The position numbers were made by a program, and so were the translations under genes. Under the pieces are notes generated by a model, which searched no databases, was not told the origin of the DNA, and saw nothing but the letters and a program-made list of their open reading frames with translations. A stretch of DNA of 52,928 bases from Ruminococcus sp. (GTDB taxonomy: Bacteria; Bacillota; Clostridia; Oscillospirales; Ruminococcaceae). The first letter of the stretch is position 1. Each line of letters opens with the position of its first letter. Positions 19,238 to 28,155 of this stretch are shown here, one piece after another. The DNA is taken from the NCBI GenBank assembly GCA_030531185.1, contig JAUNOG010000013.1:1-52928 (forward strand), written 5' to 3'.

Positions 19238-19591
19238 TTAAAGAGCAGCCTTTGCCTTTTCTACGATTGCCGTAAAGCCGGCAGGGTCATTGATAGCGAT
19301 CTCGGAAAGCATCTTTCTGTTGAGGCTGATGCCTGCCTTGTTTACGCCGTTCATAAATGTAGAATAGTTAATTCCGTTCAGCTTGCACGCAGCGGAAATT
19401 CTTGTGATCCAAAGTCTTCTGAAATCTCTCTTCTTCTGCTTTCTGCCGATATAAGCATACTGACCGGACTTCATCACAGCCTGCTTAGCCATCTTAAAAT
19501 GCTTGCTCTTTGCGCCGAAATAGCCCTTTGCAAGCTTAAGAGTTTTATTTCTTCTCTTACGAGTCATCATTGCTCCCTTAACACGAGCCAT
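19238..19591 (-). CDS. rplT: 50S ribosomal protein L20
   Basis: L20 binds 23S rRNA early in 50S assembly and in many bacteria represses its own operon. The 117-residue protein begins [19 protein letters not shown], with the basic N-terminal extension, and contains [20 protein letters not shown] and [11 protein letters not shown], all diagnostic. It is the last gene of infC-rpmI-rplT, 52 bases after rpmI, and is followed by a hairpin terminator. Confidence 0.99.
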   Translation of the reverse strand: MARVKGAMMTRKRRNKTLKLAKGYFGAKSKHFKMAKQAVMKSGQYAYIGRKQKKRDFRRLWITRISAACKLNGINYSTFMNGVNKAGISLNRKMLSEIAINDPAGFTAIVEKAKAAL

Positions 19592-19643
19592 AGTTATTAC
19601 CTCCTGAAATTTTCAATAATTTTGTTTTCCCTACAACTCGTTA

Positions 19644-19841
19644 TTATTTGTAAGGGATAAGAGCCTTTACGTTCTTGATATTTGTGTCGTCGGCATAAGC
19701 CGCGCCTCTGAGAATTCTCTTACGCTTGTGATCCTTCTGCGTAAGTCTGTGTCTCTTGTTTGTGTGCTGGAATTTAACCTTTCCGCTGCCTGTTACGCTG
19801 AAACGCTTTTTAGCGCCGGAATGTGTCTTGATCTTTGGCAT
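19644..19841 (-). CDS. rpmI: 50S ribosomal protein L35
   Basis: L35 is a small basic protein of the large ribosomal subunit. The 65-residue sequence begins MPKIKTHSGAKKRFSVTGSG and contains KRHRLTQKDHKRKR, the family signature. It sits between infC and rplT, the near-universal order, with a 23-base gap to infC. Confidence 0.99.
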   Translation of the reverse strand: MPKIKTHSGAKKRFSVTGSGKVKFQHTNKRHRLTQKDHKRKRILRGAAYADDTNIKNVKALIPYK

Positions 19842-19864
19842 TTTATTTATCCTCCTTAATTAAT

Positions 19865-20383
19865 TTACTTGCTGCTTTTGGGAGAAACGAACATTACAAG
19901 ACTGCGTCCCTCCATTTTTGACGGCTTGTCAACAACTCCGACTTCAGAAACGGCAGCTTTGAATTTCTCAAGCAGCTCTTCACCGAACTGTGGGTGTGCA
20001 ACGGTACGCTTGCGGAACCTCACCGACACTTTAAGCTTGTCGCCGCCATTAAGAAATTTAATAGCCTGACTGACCTTAGTGTTGAAATCGTGGGTGTCGA
20101 TAGTAGAGGACATTCTGACCTCCTTGACATCTGTTACCTTCTGATTTTTCTTAGCCTCCTTTTCCCGCTTTGCCTGTTCAAAACAGAACTTTCCGTAATC
20201 AAGAATACGGCATACGGGAGGCGTAGCCTGAGGAGCAATTTTTACTAAATCCAGATCCTTCTTGTACGCAATTTCCAGCGCCTCTTCTGCGCTGAGGATA
20301 CCAAGCTGTGTTCCGTCAACGTCGATAACTCGCAGCTCCTTATCGTGAATTTCTTCGTTGATCTGATGTTCTTTGTTGCTAAT
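19865..20383 (-). CDS. infC: Translation initiation factor IF-3, AUU start
   Basis: IF-3 prevents premature subunit joining and proofreads start codons. The N-domain begins NEEIHDKELRVIDVDGTQLGIL. A linker follows (about 75-85), then the C-domain with KEVRMSSTIDTHDF and a GGDKLKVSVRFRKR-type strand. No ATG, GTG or TTG lies near the family N-terminus. An ATT at 20383 follows GGAGG with a nine-base gap and gives 172 residues, the usual size. The longer frame (start 20440) would run through the ribosome site and the leader hairpin. The rare AUU start allows IF-3 to reduce its own translation, as shown in Escherichia coli. Confidence 0.95.
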   Translation of the reverse strand: MSNKEHQINEEIHDKELRVIDVDGTQLGILSAEEALEIAYKKDLDLVKIAPQATPPVCRILDYGKFCFEQAKREKEAKKNQKVTDVKEVRMSSTIDTHDFNTKVSQAIKFLNGGDKLKVSVRFRKRTVAHPQFGEELLEKFKAAVSEVGVVDKPSKMEGRSLVMFVSPKSSK

Positions 20384-20398
20384 GACGCAGCACCTCCA

Positions 20399-20437
20399 AA
20401 AAAATAATAAAACGGGCACAGATTTAACCCGTGCCCG
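20399..20437 (-). terminator. infC: Attenuator hairpin in the infC leader
   Basis: Perfect 7-bp stem CGGGCAC / GTGCCCG (20431-20437 and 20413-20419 on the plus strand) with an 11-base loop. On the minus strand it is followed by TTTTATTATTTTTTT, which runs straight into the GGAGGTG ribosome site of infC. It looks like an intrinsic terminator that acts before infC. In Bacillus the infC leader is controlled by L20-dependent termination; an upstream ACCTT...AAGGT pairing (about 20475-20505) may be the competing structure. The L20 role here is inferred. Confidence 0.7.
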
Positions 20438-20543
20438 CATAATATCACAAATAAAATTAAATGCAATTTATGTTGACCTTTTCACAGTCTCAACGGACGC
20501 TTAAGGTGAGAACGGATCAATGCTCTGCTTTGTTTACTAAAAT

Positions 20544-20572
20544 ATTATACCACTCCCCGACACATTTGTCAA
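20544..20572 (-). promoter_or_regulatory. infC: Consensus sigma-A promoter of infC-rpmI-rplT
   Basis: Minus-strand TTGACA (20567-20572), 17-base spacer, TATAAT (20544-20549): a perfect match to the vegetative consensus. Transcription would start near 20537, giving a leader of about 155 bases before infC. Confidence 0.9.
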
Positions 20573-20583
20573 GAGCTTTTCTG

Positions 20584-20609
20584 AAAAAAGTAAAAAATAT
20601 TTTTTACTT
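20584..20609 (-). terminator. AT-rich terminator after addA
   Basis: A 22-base perfect palindrome (AAGTAAAAAA pairing with its complement, 20588-20609) followed on the minus strand by a T run. It lies about 40 bases after the addA stop and just before the infC promoter. The stem is AT-rich and may be weak. Confidence 0.55.
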
Positions 20610-20647
20610 CTTGATTTTATCATATTATACGGCAATTTGTCAAGAAC

Positions 20648-23600
20648 CTACAGCATAAATTCCCTGCCCTTTTCAAGCTTGAATGAATAAATATAACTGC
20701 TCTTGACAGGCTCGCCGTATAAAAGCTCGAACGCGGCTTTATATATGGCAAGCTGAGTGCCGTATTTTTCCATATCCTCCTCAGACTGAAAATTGTCCGT
20801 TTTGTAGTCCACCAGGACCCAACCGTCCAGCTCCTTGAAGATACAGTCGGCGATACCCTGTATCATACCGTCCTCTCCTGTCACGTTTCTGAGATATTCG
20901 GGCAGGTTCAGATCCTTTACGGAAGCAAGAAACTGCTGTTCGCGTCTGAGATCGGGAGACTTCCGCATACGCTCGAAAAAGTCCGACGAAAAGAAACGCT
21001 TAAGCTTGTCGACGTAAACTCCGCCCGCCTCTTTTTCGCTGAAAAAGCCGTTTGCAGTAAGTCTGTCAAGCTCCGCCTTAACGTCTGTACAGGCGTTATT
21101 GTAGTCCGCAAGCTGCATAAATTTATGTGTAAAAGTACCCCTTTCGGCGGCGGTAAGCTTGTCAAGCTCGTCGGAAAGTCTGGGCAGGTTCGGGAAAAAT
21201 TCTACCTTCTCACCCTGCTCCGTTTTCTCCTGTTCAGCCTCGACTATCTCCGTAACGGAAAGCTTGGCGGGCATAAGCGCGTCGTTGTTATCATATGTAA
21301 AGCTGTACTTTTCTCTCAGCTCCAGAGCTTTCTGATTGACAAACCGACTGTCGATTACGGTATCCTCAGACTGCTCCTGCGCTTGTTCTTCGGAAACGGT
21401 ATCCGAGTTTTCGGGGATATCGCACAGCCTGAAATCTACCTGCATATCCTCCGCCTCGGTATCGTAAGGCATTGCGAACAGATCGATATCTCCCAGCCAT
21501 TCCTCGATAGCCTCTCTGCCTTTTAACCGCGACAGCGCAAGGACAGCCCATTTCAGTACGGTATCCTGTTCAAGAACAAGCTGAGGAGAGAGCTTTTCGC
21601 AATTAACCGCAGACCTCAGCGTTTCCCTCATTTCAGCCTGCTTGTTTTCAAGCTTTTCTCTGCCGTTATGTCTGTGAGCGCACACCAAAAACAGCTTTTC
21701 CTTAGCTCTTGTACAGCCCACATAGAAAAGTCTCATACGCTCGCCCTTATCCTCGCCCTTACAGAGTACGCTCATATAATCGCTGTAAATGTTCCTGCGC
21801 TTGACGTTTATCTTCTTTTCATAGAAATTAAGTCCGTAGCCGAAATCGTTGTGGAGTTTAAGGCTTACTGCACCGTTGCGCTCCTTGACCATATCCGAAC
21901 CGAGACTGCAAAGGAACACAAAAGGATATTCAAGTCCCTTGGACTTATGGTATGTTTTTACGTTGACGGAATTTCCGCCCGACGTTACCGAAACCGCGTT
22001 CTTAAAAGCCTCGTCGTTGTCGGACACCGAGTCTATGTACCGCAGAAAGCCGGTAATGCCATCCTTGCCGTTTTGCTCATACGCGCCTGCGTATTCCTGC
22101 AAAAGACGAAGATTTGCGCGTTTTTTGTCCGCGTCAAGATAAAGAGCGGTCATACCCATAAGGTCGGTGACGTCAAATATCCTGTGTATCAGTCTTTCAA
22201 GGCTCATACTCATTGAGCTGTATCGCAGTCCCTCGATAAGCTCGAATGCGTTTACACACTTTCCCTGCAGAAACACGTCGCCCATATTCACATATGAACC
22301 GTGCTCTCCGCTGTCGGACTTATCTTTAGCGCTACCGCTCAAGATCTGATAGATATGCTTTAGCTGCCGCGAGTTTTCAATTTTGCACTTATCTCTTATC
22401 TCAGCCATTTCGTCGGGAGTAAACCCCATTACGGGAGACATCATAACGGCTGTAAGCGCAATATCGTTCATAGAATCGTCGATGACCCTGAGTATGTTAA
22501 CGGCTATCGATATTTCTCTTGACTTCATATAGCCCTTTGTGTCCTCGGCAAAGGATTTAAGACCTACCGTCTCCAGAGCCTTTGACACACCCTTTATTTC
22601 GTCGTTAGTGTTTACAAGAATACAGAAATCCGAGGGTTTGCAGGGTCTCTGCACGCCGCCCTCAAGGGTCTGCTGTCCGCCGTCTATAAGCTCCCTTATT
22701 CTGTGAGCCACTGCGGACATCTCCTCGGTATATCCAAGAGTTCTGTCGAAATCATCGCTTTGTCGTACCAGTATGACCTCGGCGGGAGTTGAATAATCTC
22801 TGTTTTTCGTATACCACTCTGCGCCGTATTCAAGCCGCTCATTGCCGTCGTATTCAACGCCGCCGCATTCGGCGCTCATCAGATTTCTGAACATAAAGTT
22901 TGAAAAATCTATGACCTCCTTGCTGCTGCGGAAATTCTTTTTCAGATAAATAGGCTCCAGCTTATCGGCGTTTTTCTCCTCTTTTGACTGCGCAAGACAC
23001 TTTTTGAAAAGCGCAGGATTGGTAAGTCTGAACCCGTAGATAGCCTGTTTCACGTCGCCTACAAGGAATGTGTTTTTTCCCATTATCTCCAGAGCGTCGG
23101 AATCCGAAACAGCCTTGAAAATTATCTCCTGAAGATTGTTAACGTCCTGAAACTCGTCTATCATAATGATCTTGTACATACCGCTGCTGCGTATCTCCTC
23201 AGCCAGCTCGGTACGCTCGCAGCCGTTATCTGTCTCCCTCACAAGGAGATTTTTCGCCATCATTTCAACGTCGCTGAAATCTACCGCATTTTTTTCAAGC
23301 TTTGTCTCGTAAGCAATGCTCTCTATGCTTTCGGTGAGCCTGCACAGCAGATCGAAAAGCGTATTTGATTTCTCCATAACGTCTTTGTAATGCTCTTTCG
23401 ACAGTCTGAACGGCGAAACTGCGTCCTCAATGTTACCCTTAAGCTTGTCAAAAATTTTCTTGACGTCCGCACGCCATTCCTTGACGGTGTCTGCCAGATC
23501 CTCGGGAACTCCCTCGGTGCGCGCTGTGATTTTATCAGTCCACTCTAAGGATATCCCGCCCGCTTTAGTCCATTCTCTGTGCTTTACTGCAAGCTGTGCG

Positions 23601-24409
23601 CCGCTTAAAGCGTCTTGACACGCTACGTAAAGCTTTTCAAGACAGGGAATGCATTCTCTTGCGGAGTACTTTTCCTCCCCAAGTTCATATTGATAATTAA
23701 AGTAAAATTCCAGCTTTTCAAAGTACGACTGCGCCGCTGTAAGCTTTTTCTCGGCATTAACAAAAAGGTTTTCAGCCGCCCTTTCAAACATCTCGGGCGA
23801 GGAGCAGTTCGCCCTTGCGTTTTCTATCCATTTATCGCGGAAACAAATCGTTCTGAGAAATTTATACAGCTTATTCATAAGCTTGTAAAACTCGCTTCCC
23901 GAGGCGTTGAGGCAATCGTCAAGCAAAGCGTAATCCTCGGGATAATCTCTGCATAGATCCTCCAAAGCCTGAGCGCAGGAGTCATTGAAAATCATTTCGC
24001 TTTCGGCGTCCTCGAGAATTTTAAGTCCGCCCTGATATTCAAATTTGTGCAGATTATCCTTTACCAGATCGAGACAAAATGCATCTATAGTGGATATCCT
24101 CGCAAGCTGAACCAAATTCTGCTGTTTCAGTATCCACTCGTCCGAGGGATTTTCCGCAAGCTTTTTTTCAAAAGCCGCATTCAGCTTATCTCTCATCTGA
24201 GCCGCCGCGTCGTTTGTAAAAGTGACCGCAAGGAGAGTATCCGCAGGAATATTTTTCGACTTATCGCACAGCATTGTGATTATACGCTCTATCAGCACAG
24301 AAGTCTTTCCGCTGCCCGCCGCCGCCGAAACTATAATTCCTCTGCCTACGTGATCTATAGCCGCCTGCTGGTCGTCCGTCCATTTGCTTTTGGATTTTTC
24401 CGCAGTCAT
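20648..24409 (-). CDS. addA: ATP-dependent helicase/nuclease subunit A
   Basis: AddA, with AddB, processes double-strand breaks for RecA-dependent repair, stopping at Chi. The 1253-residue protein has the UvrD-type Walker A SAAAGSGKTSVLIERI (about residue 33), IDEFQDVNN (motif II), KQAIYGFR (motif III), LKKNFRSS (motif IV) and the GCTRAKEKLFLV motif VI region. The C-terminal nuclease domain ends with GTFTHKFMQ and GWVLVDYKTDN (about 1200), holding the metal-binding D and K. Its ATG overlaps the addB stop by one base, so the two are coupled. Confidence 0.98.
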   Translation of the reverse strand: MTAEKSKSKWTDDQQAAIDHVGRGIIVSAAAGSGKTSVLIERIITMLCDKSKNIPADTLLAVTFTNDAAAQMRDKLNAAFEKKLAENPSDEWILKQQNLVQLARISTIDAFCLDLVKDNLHKFEYQGGLKILEDAESEMIFNDSCAQALEDLCRDYPEDYALLDDCLNASGSEFYKLMNKLYKFLRTICFRDKWIENARANCSSPEMFERAAENLFVNAEKKLTAAQSYFEKLEFYFNYQYELGEEKYSARECIPCLEKLYVACQDALSGAQLAVKHREWTKAGGISLEWTDKITARTEGVPEDLADTVKEWRADVKKIFDKLKGNIEDAVSPFRLSKEHYKDVMEKSNTLFDLLCRLTESIESIAYETKLEKNAVDFSDVEMMAKNLLVRETDNGCERTELAEEIRSSGMYKIIMIDEFQDVNNLQEIIFKAVSDSDALEIMGKNTFLVGDVKQAIYGFRLTNPALFKKCLAQSKEEKNADKLEPIYLKKNFRSSKEVIDFSNFMFRNLMSAECGGVEYDGNERLEYGAEWYTKNRDYSTPAEVILVRQSDDFDRTLGYTEEMSAVAHRIRELIDGGQQTLEGGVQRPCKPSDFCILVNTNDEIKGVSKALETVGLKSFAEDTKGYMKSREISIAVNILRVIDDSMNDIALTAVMMSPVMGFTPDEMAEIRDKCKIENSRQLKHIYQILSGSAKDKSDSGEHGSYVNMGDVFLQGKCVNAFELIEGLRYSSMSMSLERLIHRIFDVTDLMGMTALYLDADKKRANLRLLQEYAGAYEQNGKDGITGFLRYIDSVSDNDEAFKNAVSVTSGGNSVNVKTYHKSKGLEYPFVFLCSLGSDMVKERNGAVSLKLHNDFGYGLNFYEKKINVKRRNIYSDYMSVLCKGEDKGERMRLFYVGCTRAKEKLFLVCAHRHNGREKLENKQAEMRETLRSAVNCEKLSPQLVLEQDTVLKWAVLALSRLKGREAIEEWLGDIDLFAMPYDTEAEDMQVDFRLCDIPENSDTVSEEQAQEQSEDTVIDSRFVNQKALELREKYSFTYDNNDALMPAKLSVTEIVEAEQEKTEQGEKVEFFPNLPRLSDELDKLTAAERGTFTHKFMQLADYNNACTDVKAELDRLTANGFFSEKEAGGVYVDKLKRFFSSDFFERMRKSPDLRREQQFLASVKDLNLPEYLRNVTGEDGMIQGIADCIFKELDGWVLVDYKTDNFQSEEDMEKYGTQLAIYKAAFELLYGEPVKSSYIYSFKLEKGREFML

Positions 24410-27400
24410 TAACAGTCCTCTCCTTTCTCATTTTCTTTGCTTTCATCTATTATCTTTTCAATTTCCTCTTTCATAAGCGTCTCATATTTTTTGTCGTCGG
24501 TATCAACGCAGTCGTCGGGGAATGCCCTGCCGCATATTCCCTGAAAATCGCAGTAGGAGCAGGCGTCCTTGACGGGCTTTGCGGATATATCGCCTTTAAG
24601 CAGACTGTCTCCGTATTCTTTGACCTTACGGTTGGCAAAGGTCCTCATAGCGGTAAAGCTTTCGTCCTCAACCTCCGTCTGCCCCTTGGCATATTTACGC
24701 ACCATTGACTTCATAGACTTTTTAACGTCCTTGTTTTTTATGTACTCTCCCGACTTGTCGTAGCCGTTGACCCTGTCCTCGCAGGCGGCGTACAGCGTTT
24801 CATAACTGTCCTCAACGTCGTCTTTTTTGTCGGGGGACGTACCGAAAGTAAAATAAACCACGCCCGCCTGATTTAACGCCTCGTCCTCCGTAAGCTCGTT
24901 TTTCGTTTCCAGCAAGGTAGACAGATACACCAGCATTTGCAGATTAAGACCGTTATACAGCTTTGACAGGCTGAACTTAGTTTTTCCCGTCTTATAATCG
25001 ACAATACGGACATATCTGTTTCCCTTTTTGTCGGTCATAATATCCGCTCTGTCAATAATACCCGCAAGAACGATTTTTCTGCCGTCCTCCAGAGTGATCG
25101 TAAAGCAGTCGCAATCGTCTTTATGCTCTATCTTATATTCGATCAGAACAGGCTCAAAGGCGGAGCCTTCAAGCTCTCCCTTGACAAATTTCACTATGAG
25201 AAAAGCCTTTTCCTTTAGCTGTTCAAAAGCGTAGGCAAAAGTCCCGGTCTTGCCGAAATCTCCGCCAAGCTCCTTTTCGTAGTATTCCTTGAAAGCGTCG
25301 TCGATAAAGTCCTTTATTTTCTCGTCGGACATACTGAGAAACTCTCTGTTAAACTGCTCTCCGTCCGCCCCTTTTAGGATCTTTTCAAGCAGACTGTGGA
25401 TTATATTTCCCGTATTCAGCGGATTGATCTCAGCCTTGACAGGCTTTTTAAGCTTTAGTCCGTAGGAACAGAAATACATAAAGGGACATTTAAAATAGTT
25501 GTCCAGCTTTGTGGGCGAAACCTCCGTAACTTCCCCCTTAAAGAAAACCTTTTCGGCAACGGAACGCGACATCGAAAACTCCGATTTCCCGTTGGCAGGA
25601 TAGAGATTTCTCAGTTTTTCGTCATAAAAAGCCGAACCTCTTACAGACTCCCTGATACTTCTTACCTCAGCGCTGTTATCTCTTGACATTTCAATGAATT
25701 TATTATAAGCCGTTTTGTAGGACGTACAAAAAAACTCCGCAGGCATACCGCTTACAAGCTTTTCGCCGATACCTAATATCTGCTTGACCTCTTTGACAAC
25801 GGAGGACGGTCTCTTTTCGTTGCCCAGCAGGTCTGCTCTCGAATATGTAATGTAAAGCTTGTCCGTAGGCGCGCTCAGCGCAGAGTAAACGGTAAGCTTT
25901 TCATTTTGGAAATCGTTCAGCGCGCCGCTGTCGATATCTATATTGCGGGACTGCCTCAGCAGTTCCTTTTCACGCTCGGTCACAAGACCTCCCTGCTTTA
26001 CGGGCGCAGGAAAAACTCCGTCATTGACCTCGGTAACGAACATAACCTTTACGTTATCCGCTCTTGAACGTCCCGCGTCGGTAATTCTCACACAGTCAAG
26101 CTTTTGGGGAGGATTTGAGGTTTTCATACGGGACAGCATAAGTCCGAACAGCTCGTAGAACTGTCTGAGCGATATTTTTTCGTCCCCCAGACATTCGTAT
26201 ACGGATTTTACTGCGGACAACGTCATATTCCATATCTGCTTTAGCTCTCTTGCAAATTCAAGCTGAGTTTCATTGTCCGAAACGCTTGCTCTTTTCATCA
26301 GCGAATAGGTCTGCTCAGACAGCTTTATATCTATAAGCAGAGCGTAGAACGCCTCACAGATCTGTTTTGCCGTAGCGTCTGCGCAGGCTGTTTTGAATTT
26401 CACCAGAGGATCTATGATACCCTCTCTGAGCCTGTTTATTTTTTCAACGGCGTAACTGTTTTCTCCTCCCGCCGTAAAGGGAGATAGCCACATATCGCCG
26501 TCTACGTTCCATACCTGGCAGTATTCCTCAAGCTCCGACGCGTCGTAGTTAAGAATACCGAACAGCGGAGATTTTATCAGCTTCATAATATTTTCCGTTT
26601 TGAATTTTCTTGTAAGCGCCGTTCTGAAGATCGCGTTTATGTAATGCACTATCGCAGACGCCGAAACGCTGTCCTGCATATCCAGATAATACGGTATCTC
26701 ATACTTTTCAAAAGCGCCCTCCAGCACCATAGAGCAAGCGGACAGGTCTCTTGCCGAAACAGCAATATCGTTGTACCGACAGCCCTCCTCGCGGACAAGA
26801 CGGCATATCTCTGCGCAGATAAATTCCGCCTCCTCGTACATATCGTCCGCAGAATAGATTTTAACGTCGTTTGATTTTGACTTGTATTCCGTCTTATTAA
26901 AATTATAAAGATTTTTGCTCAGATGCATAATATCAAAGGACTTATAATATGTATCCTGCGCCGAGATCTGTTCAAGAGATTTGTTGTGGGACTGCGCCAT
27001 ATTACGTATCTGCTGAGCCGTTCTTACAGTGACAGCAAAAGGGTGACTGCTGAATTTTGAAGTACATTCCTCGTCTATAAGGAGTGAGACGGTCATATTA
27101 TCTCCCTGAGCCGCGCAAAGCTCCAGCATTTTTCTCTCGTCGTAGGTAAAGCTGTTAAAAGCAGTCACAAACACGCTTTTGCCCTTGAAAAATCCGTTTT
27201 CGTCCGCAAGCTTAACCGCCTCCGCCATAGCCGAAAGCGTGTCTTTCATTTTGGCTCTGTCAAGCTCTTCAAGATAATATCTGTAAAGTCTCGATATGTC
27301 GAAAAGCTTTAGGGACACCGAACCCTCCAGACTTTCCGCAGCAAGCTGCAGATCGTCGGGAGTAACTCCGCTTTCTCGGAACTGTCCCACAAGCTTTATA

Positions 27401-27762
27401 AGCTCGGAAATAAAACTGCCCTTGTCAAGGTTTTTCTTATAAAATTTTACATCTCCGCTGCGGGACAATCTTTTTACGGCTCGGTACATAAGGATTATCT
27501 TCGCGTTGTCGTTGGCGTTTTCCCGTGAAAACCCGCCGTACTGCTCGGCAATTTTCTCAGAAAGCCTGTTAAAGCCCGCTGTGGATATCCTGTTGAAAAG
27601 CTGCGCTCCCATTATGCCGTAAAGCTTTTTTTCGTATTCGAACGAAAACTGGTCGGGTACGATGACCAGTACGTTACCGCCGTTTTCCGCCGCCGTTTTT
27701 ATTCTGTCGGCAAACATATTACCGCGTCCGCTGTTTTCGCCGCCTGTTATGATCGTTACCAT
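24409..27762 (-). CDS. addB: ATP-dependent helicase/nuclease subunit B
   Basis: AddB partners AddA, carrying an inactivated helicase core and a second nuclease. The 1117-residue length fits. The N-terminal P-loop is degenerate: GGENSGRG instead of GxxxxGKS. The C-terminal nuclease has RIVDYKTGKTKFSLSKL (about residue 922). Four cysteines for an iron-sulfur cluster are visible: one in FKCPFMYF (about 757) and three in CSYCDFQGIC (about 1067). It is the first gene of addB-addA and has a good promoter upstream. Confidence 0.97.
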   Translation of the reverse strand: MVTIITGGENSGRGNMFADRIKTAAENGGNVLVIVPDQFSFEYEKKLYGIMGAQLFNRISTAGFNRLSEKIAEQYGGFSRENANDNAKIILMYRAVKRLSRSGDVKFYKKNLDKGSFISELIKLVGQFRESGVTPDDLQLAAESLEGSVSLKLFDISRLYRYYLEELDRAKMKDTLSAMAEAVKLADENGFFKGKSVFVTAFNSFTYDERKMLELCAAQGDNMTVSLLIDEECTSKFSSHPFAVTVRTAQQIRNMAQSHNKSLEQISAQDTYYKSFDIMHLSKNLYNFNKTEYKSKSNDVKIYSADDMYEEAEFICAEICRLVREEGCRYNDIAVSARDLSACSMVLEGAFEKYEIPYYLDMQDSVSASAIVHYINAIFRTALTRKFKTENIMKLIKSPLFGILNYDASELEEYCQVWNVDGDMWLSPFTAGGENSYAVEKINRLREGIIDPLVKFKTACADATAKQICEAFYALLIDIKLSEQTYSLMKRASVSDNETQLEFARELKQIWNMTLSAVKSVYECLGDEKISLRQFYELFGLMLSRMKTSNPPQKLDCVRITDAGRSRADNVKVMFVTEVNDGVFPAPVKQGGLVTEREKELLRQSRNIDIDSGALNDFQNEKLTVYSALSAPTDKLYITYSRADLLGNEKRPSSVVKEVKQILGIGEKLVSGMPAEFFCTSYKTAYNKFIEMSRDNSAEVRSIRESVRGSAFYDEKLRNLYPANGKSEFSMSRSVAEKVFFKGEVTEVSPTKLDNYFKCPFMYFCSYGLKLKKPVKAEINPLNTGNIIHSLLEKILKGADGEQFNREFLSMSDEKIKDFIDDAFKEYYEKELGGDFGKTGTFAYAFEQLKEKAFLIVKFVKGELEGSAFEPVLIEYKIEHKDDCDCFTITLEDGRKIVLAGIIDRADIMTDKKGNRYVRIVDYKTGKTKFSLSKLYNGLNLQMLVYLSTLLETKNELTEDEALNQAGVVYFTFGTSPDKKDDVEDSYETLYAACEDRVNGYDKSGEYIKNKDVKKSMKSMVRKYAKGQTEVEDESFTAMRTFANRKVKEYGDSLLKGDISAKPVKDACSYCDFQGICGRAFPDDCVDTDDKKYETLMKEEIEKIIDESKENEKGEDC

Positions 27763-27800
27763 TTTATACTCCCCTTTCGGTCGAACTTATCTTAATATTA

Positions 27801-27829
27801 ATGATAACACCCGAAAGACTTTTTGTCAA
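27801..27829 (-). promoter_or_regulatory. addB: Sigma-A promoter of addB-addA
   Basis: Minus-strand TTGACA (27824-27829), 17-base spacer, TATCAT (27801-27806). It lies about 40 bases before the addB ATG. Confidence 0.8.
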
Positions 27830-27844
27830 CCTTTTACTGTCCGT

Positions 27845-28084
27845 TTATTTGGACTTAAAAATTTTTTTAAAAATTTCCGCGATTTTAAAGGATATTTCCG
27901 TCTCCCCCGACCCTCCGTCAATTACCGTTACGCCTGATTTATGCTCCGAATGAGTTTCCTTTACTGAAACAGCCGAGGAGGGGAAAAACATCGACAGGCA
28001 TTCTCCGCTCTGTTCACTGCCGAACCCGCTTAAAATTACAGCTGCCGCAAACGCCGCAATAAGACTTCTTGTAAGCTTTGTCAT
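27845..28084 (-). CDS. Small exported protein, unknown function
   Basis: This 79-residue product starts with a typical signal peptide: basic MTKLTR, a hydrophobic core (LIAAFAAAVILSGF) and small residues near 20-22. One cysteine (about residue 29) follows but there is no lipobox. The rest is polar with a lysine-rich end (FKKIFKSK). Its ribosome site GGGAG lies inside the 3' arm of the metH terminator hairpin, seven T residues before the ATG. It can therefore be translated only on transcripts that read through, or where the hairpin is open. No family recognised; the gene could be spurious. Confidence 0.5.
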   Translation of the reverse strand: MTKLTRSLIAAFAAAVILSGFGSEQSGECLSMFFPSSAVSVKETHSEHKSGVTVIDGGSGETEISFKIAEIFKKIFKSK

Positions 28085-28126
28085 AAAAAAACACTCCCAT
28101 AAAAGATTTCATATCCATTATGGGAG
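28085..28126 (-). terminator. Terminator after metH
   Basis: Perfect 9-bp stem CTCCCATAA / TTATGGGAG (28118-28126 and 28094-28102), 15-base loop, then a T run on the minus strand (28085-28090). It lies 30 bases after the metH stop. The distal stem arm doubles as the ribosome site of the next small ORF. Confidence 0.85.
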
Positions 28127-28155
28127 CATTTTCCTGTTTTATTCAATTTTGATAA

